Source of the DNA: Conoideocrella luteorostrata
Lineage: Eukaryota; Ascomycota; Sordariomycetes; Hypocreales; Clavicipitaceae
Length of the DNA: 64,000 nucleotides
Direction of reading: 5' to 3'
NCBI GenBank assembly: GCA_032433595.1
Contig: JASWJB010000204.1
Location: 1-64,000, forward strand
Shown one piece after another: positions 63,022 to 64,000 of this stretch (positions within the stretch are counted from its first letter, which is position 1; the number at the start of each line of letters is the position of its first letter). Made by a program: the position numbers and the translations under genes. The notes below the pieces were generated by a model that saw nothing but the letters and a program-made list of their open reading frames with translations, ran no database searches and was not told where the DNA came from.

Positions 63022-64000
63022 TTTTATTCTTATGTTTTCAACATAGAAAAAGAACTATAAGAATACAGGCAGGTATATATTGAAAGAAGTGTGAAGACTC
63101 GATGTAATATAGTTGGGAATACTGCAAATTTTGATTTGTATCTCTTTGTTCGAAGGAATATGCGGACTTTATATAGACCTCAGATAACTAATTTCGGAAC
63201 TACTCTGTAAGCGTTAAAACACAATCTCCTGCAACGTTCTAATCTGTAATCACAGCTGTAACTGTTTAAAAAATAAGTATAATAGATACAAACAAAAACT
63301 TTAGCACTAATGCTTTGGAGACAAGCAGAGACATGGAACGGTTGTGTCTAAAACTTTACCTCGGCCTTGAAATTTGCCCTGAACTTTGGGTCTGGAGTTA
63401 AAACAAGCCCCAGATAGAATCTATAGTCTATTTGTATTAAAGAAAGTTAGGATAATACTGTATTATGTCTAGTTAGCGTAGACAACTTAGGTAACAAATT
63501 TGAACTATTAGTGCATAAATCCAACAACAGCCATCTTTTGATACCAGTGAACTATCTTTTGACTTACCTGCGTACGCGTATGTCTAATGAGAACATCCTA
63601 TGCAAGTTAGTATCTTCAATTTGCGCACCAAATCTAGCATCTCCGTAGGCAAACCCAGCACATAATAGTCAAGTCCGGGAGTGCTCACCTACCAAAAATG
63701 GCGTAGCTAGAGACAATTTTTCATTTGTAGTTGGTGTCCCCTTGAATAGATTCATCTTTTATTCGTGACAGTATGGAGTATGGAGCACGAGTACAAACTG
63801 CGGAGCACGCATAAAGTGTGGAATATGTGTACTGGTTATGGAGTATGGAGTATGATAGAAAGTCTGATTGAATGGTTATTGAGGCAGTGTAGAATGGTCA
63901 AAGCGTGCCACCAAATAGATTTTGTTTGTTTATGCCGCCGAAACGTCCTTCCAAGAAACGCCCGATTAGTATGTCGCCACAGTTTCAGGTTCAGGTTCTA
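63022..64000. other. Promoter of the secreted protein and unassigned edge
   Basis: No frame above 60 codons. A TATA box for the minus-strand gene is at 63167-63176. At 63772-63860 a degenerate run of TATGGAGTATGGAGCA-like words is present, reminiscent of the TACGGAGTA motif seen elsewhere. Confidence 0.5.

Noticed and set aside
1..64000. tRNA, rRNA, CRISPR or prokaryotic operon signals
   Set aside because: No cloverleaf with T-arm GTTCRA context, no spaced direct repeats of CRISPR type and no ribosome-binding-site-linked gene rows were found; the gene structure is eukaryotic.

Overview
The window looks like genomic DNA of a filamentous ascomycete (Pezizomycotina, most likely Eurotiomycetes such as an Aspergillus or Penicillium relative). 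The reasons are short GT-AG introns of 44-73 nt with CTAAC/CTGAC-like branch sites, fungal ribosomal protein and SLU7 genes with typical exon structures, fungal-type F-box, BTB, NACHT-ankyrin and APH-fold kinase genes, and solo LTRs of decayed retroelements. No tRNA, rRNA or CRISPR array was seen. There is one 98-base assembly gap (35358-35455).

Layout. 0-9.6 kb is accessory and largely dead: a solo LTR, a decayed minisatellite, an APH-kinase pseudogene (minus strand), a polypurine tract and a JmjC pseudogene with several frameshifts and stops. 9.7-14.1 kb holds a three-exon gene joining an OTT_1508-type deaminase domain to a MYND zinc finger, whose last codons and stop lie inside a solo LTR. 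It also holds a second solo LTR with perfect 5-bp target duplications and a small SnoaL-like gene. 15-21.3 kb is LTRs, a kinase-like fragment, a diverged direct duplication and a second APH-kinase fragment. 22-23 kb is an acidic protein gene with two early nonsense codons. 27.3-33.5 kb is a wrecked NLR-like gene (TIR-like N-terminus, NACHT, ankyrins). A two-exon interferon-induced 6-16 family gene ending against a 24-bp minisatellite follows it at 34.6-35.6 kb. 36.5-40.8 kb has a BTB gene, a 96-bp minisatellite, a secreted cysteine-rich protein and a hypothetical gene.

41.8-46.4 kb is an island of conserved housekeeping genes: RPL21 and RPS9 transcribed divergently from a shared 415-bp promoter, then SLU7. 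From 48 kb on the sequence is accessory again: a frameshifted gene, a large inverted repeat around a DDE-integrase remnant, a repeat-associated pseudogene with three CAG-to-TAG stops, tandem LTRs, an F-box gene, an intact APH-fold kinase gene, a possible 37-residue membrane protein, and at the right end a secreted Thr/Gln/Pro-repeat protein broken by one stop in its repeat.

Two themes link the accessory parts. First, in-frame stops in several separate loci are explained by C-to-T change in CAG or CAA, that is CpA to TpA, the pattern of repeat-induced point mutation (RIP). Second, solo LTRs repeatedly sit at the broken ends of genes. The NLR-like remnant next to an intact 6-16 family membrane protein gene, and the deaminase-MYND gene, are the best candidates for an undescribed defence or self-recognition system. 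All functional statements are inferred from sequence patterns read by eye; no database search was possible.
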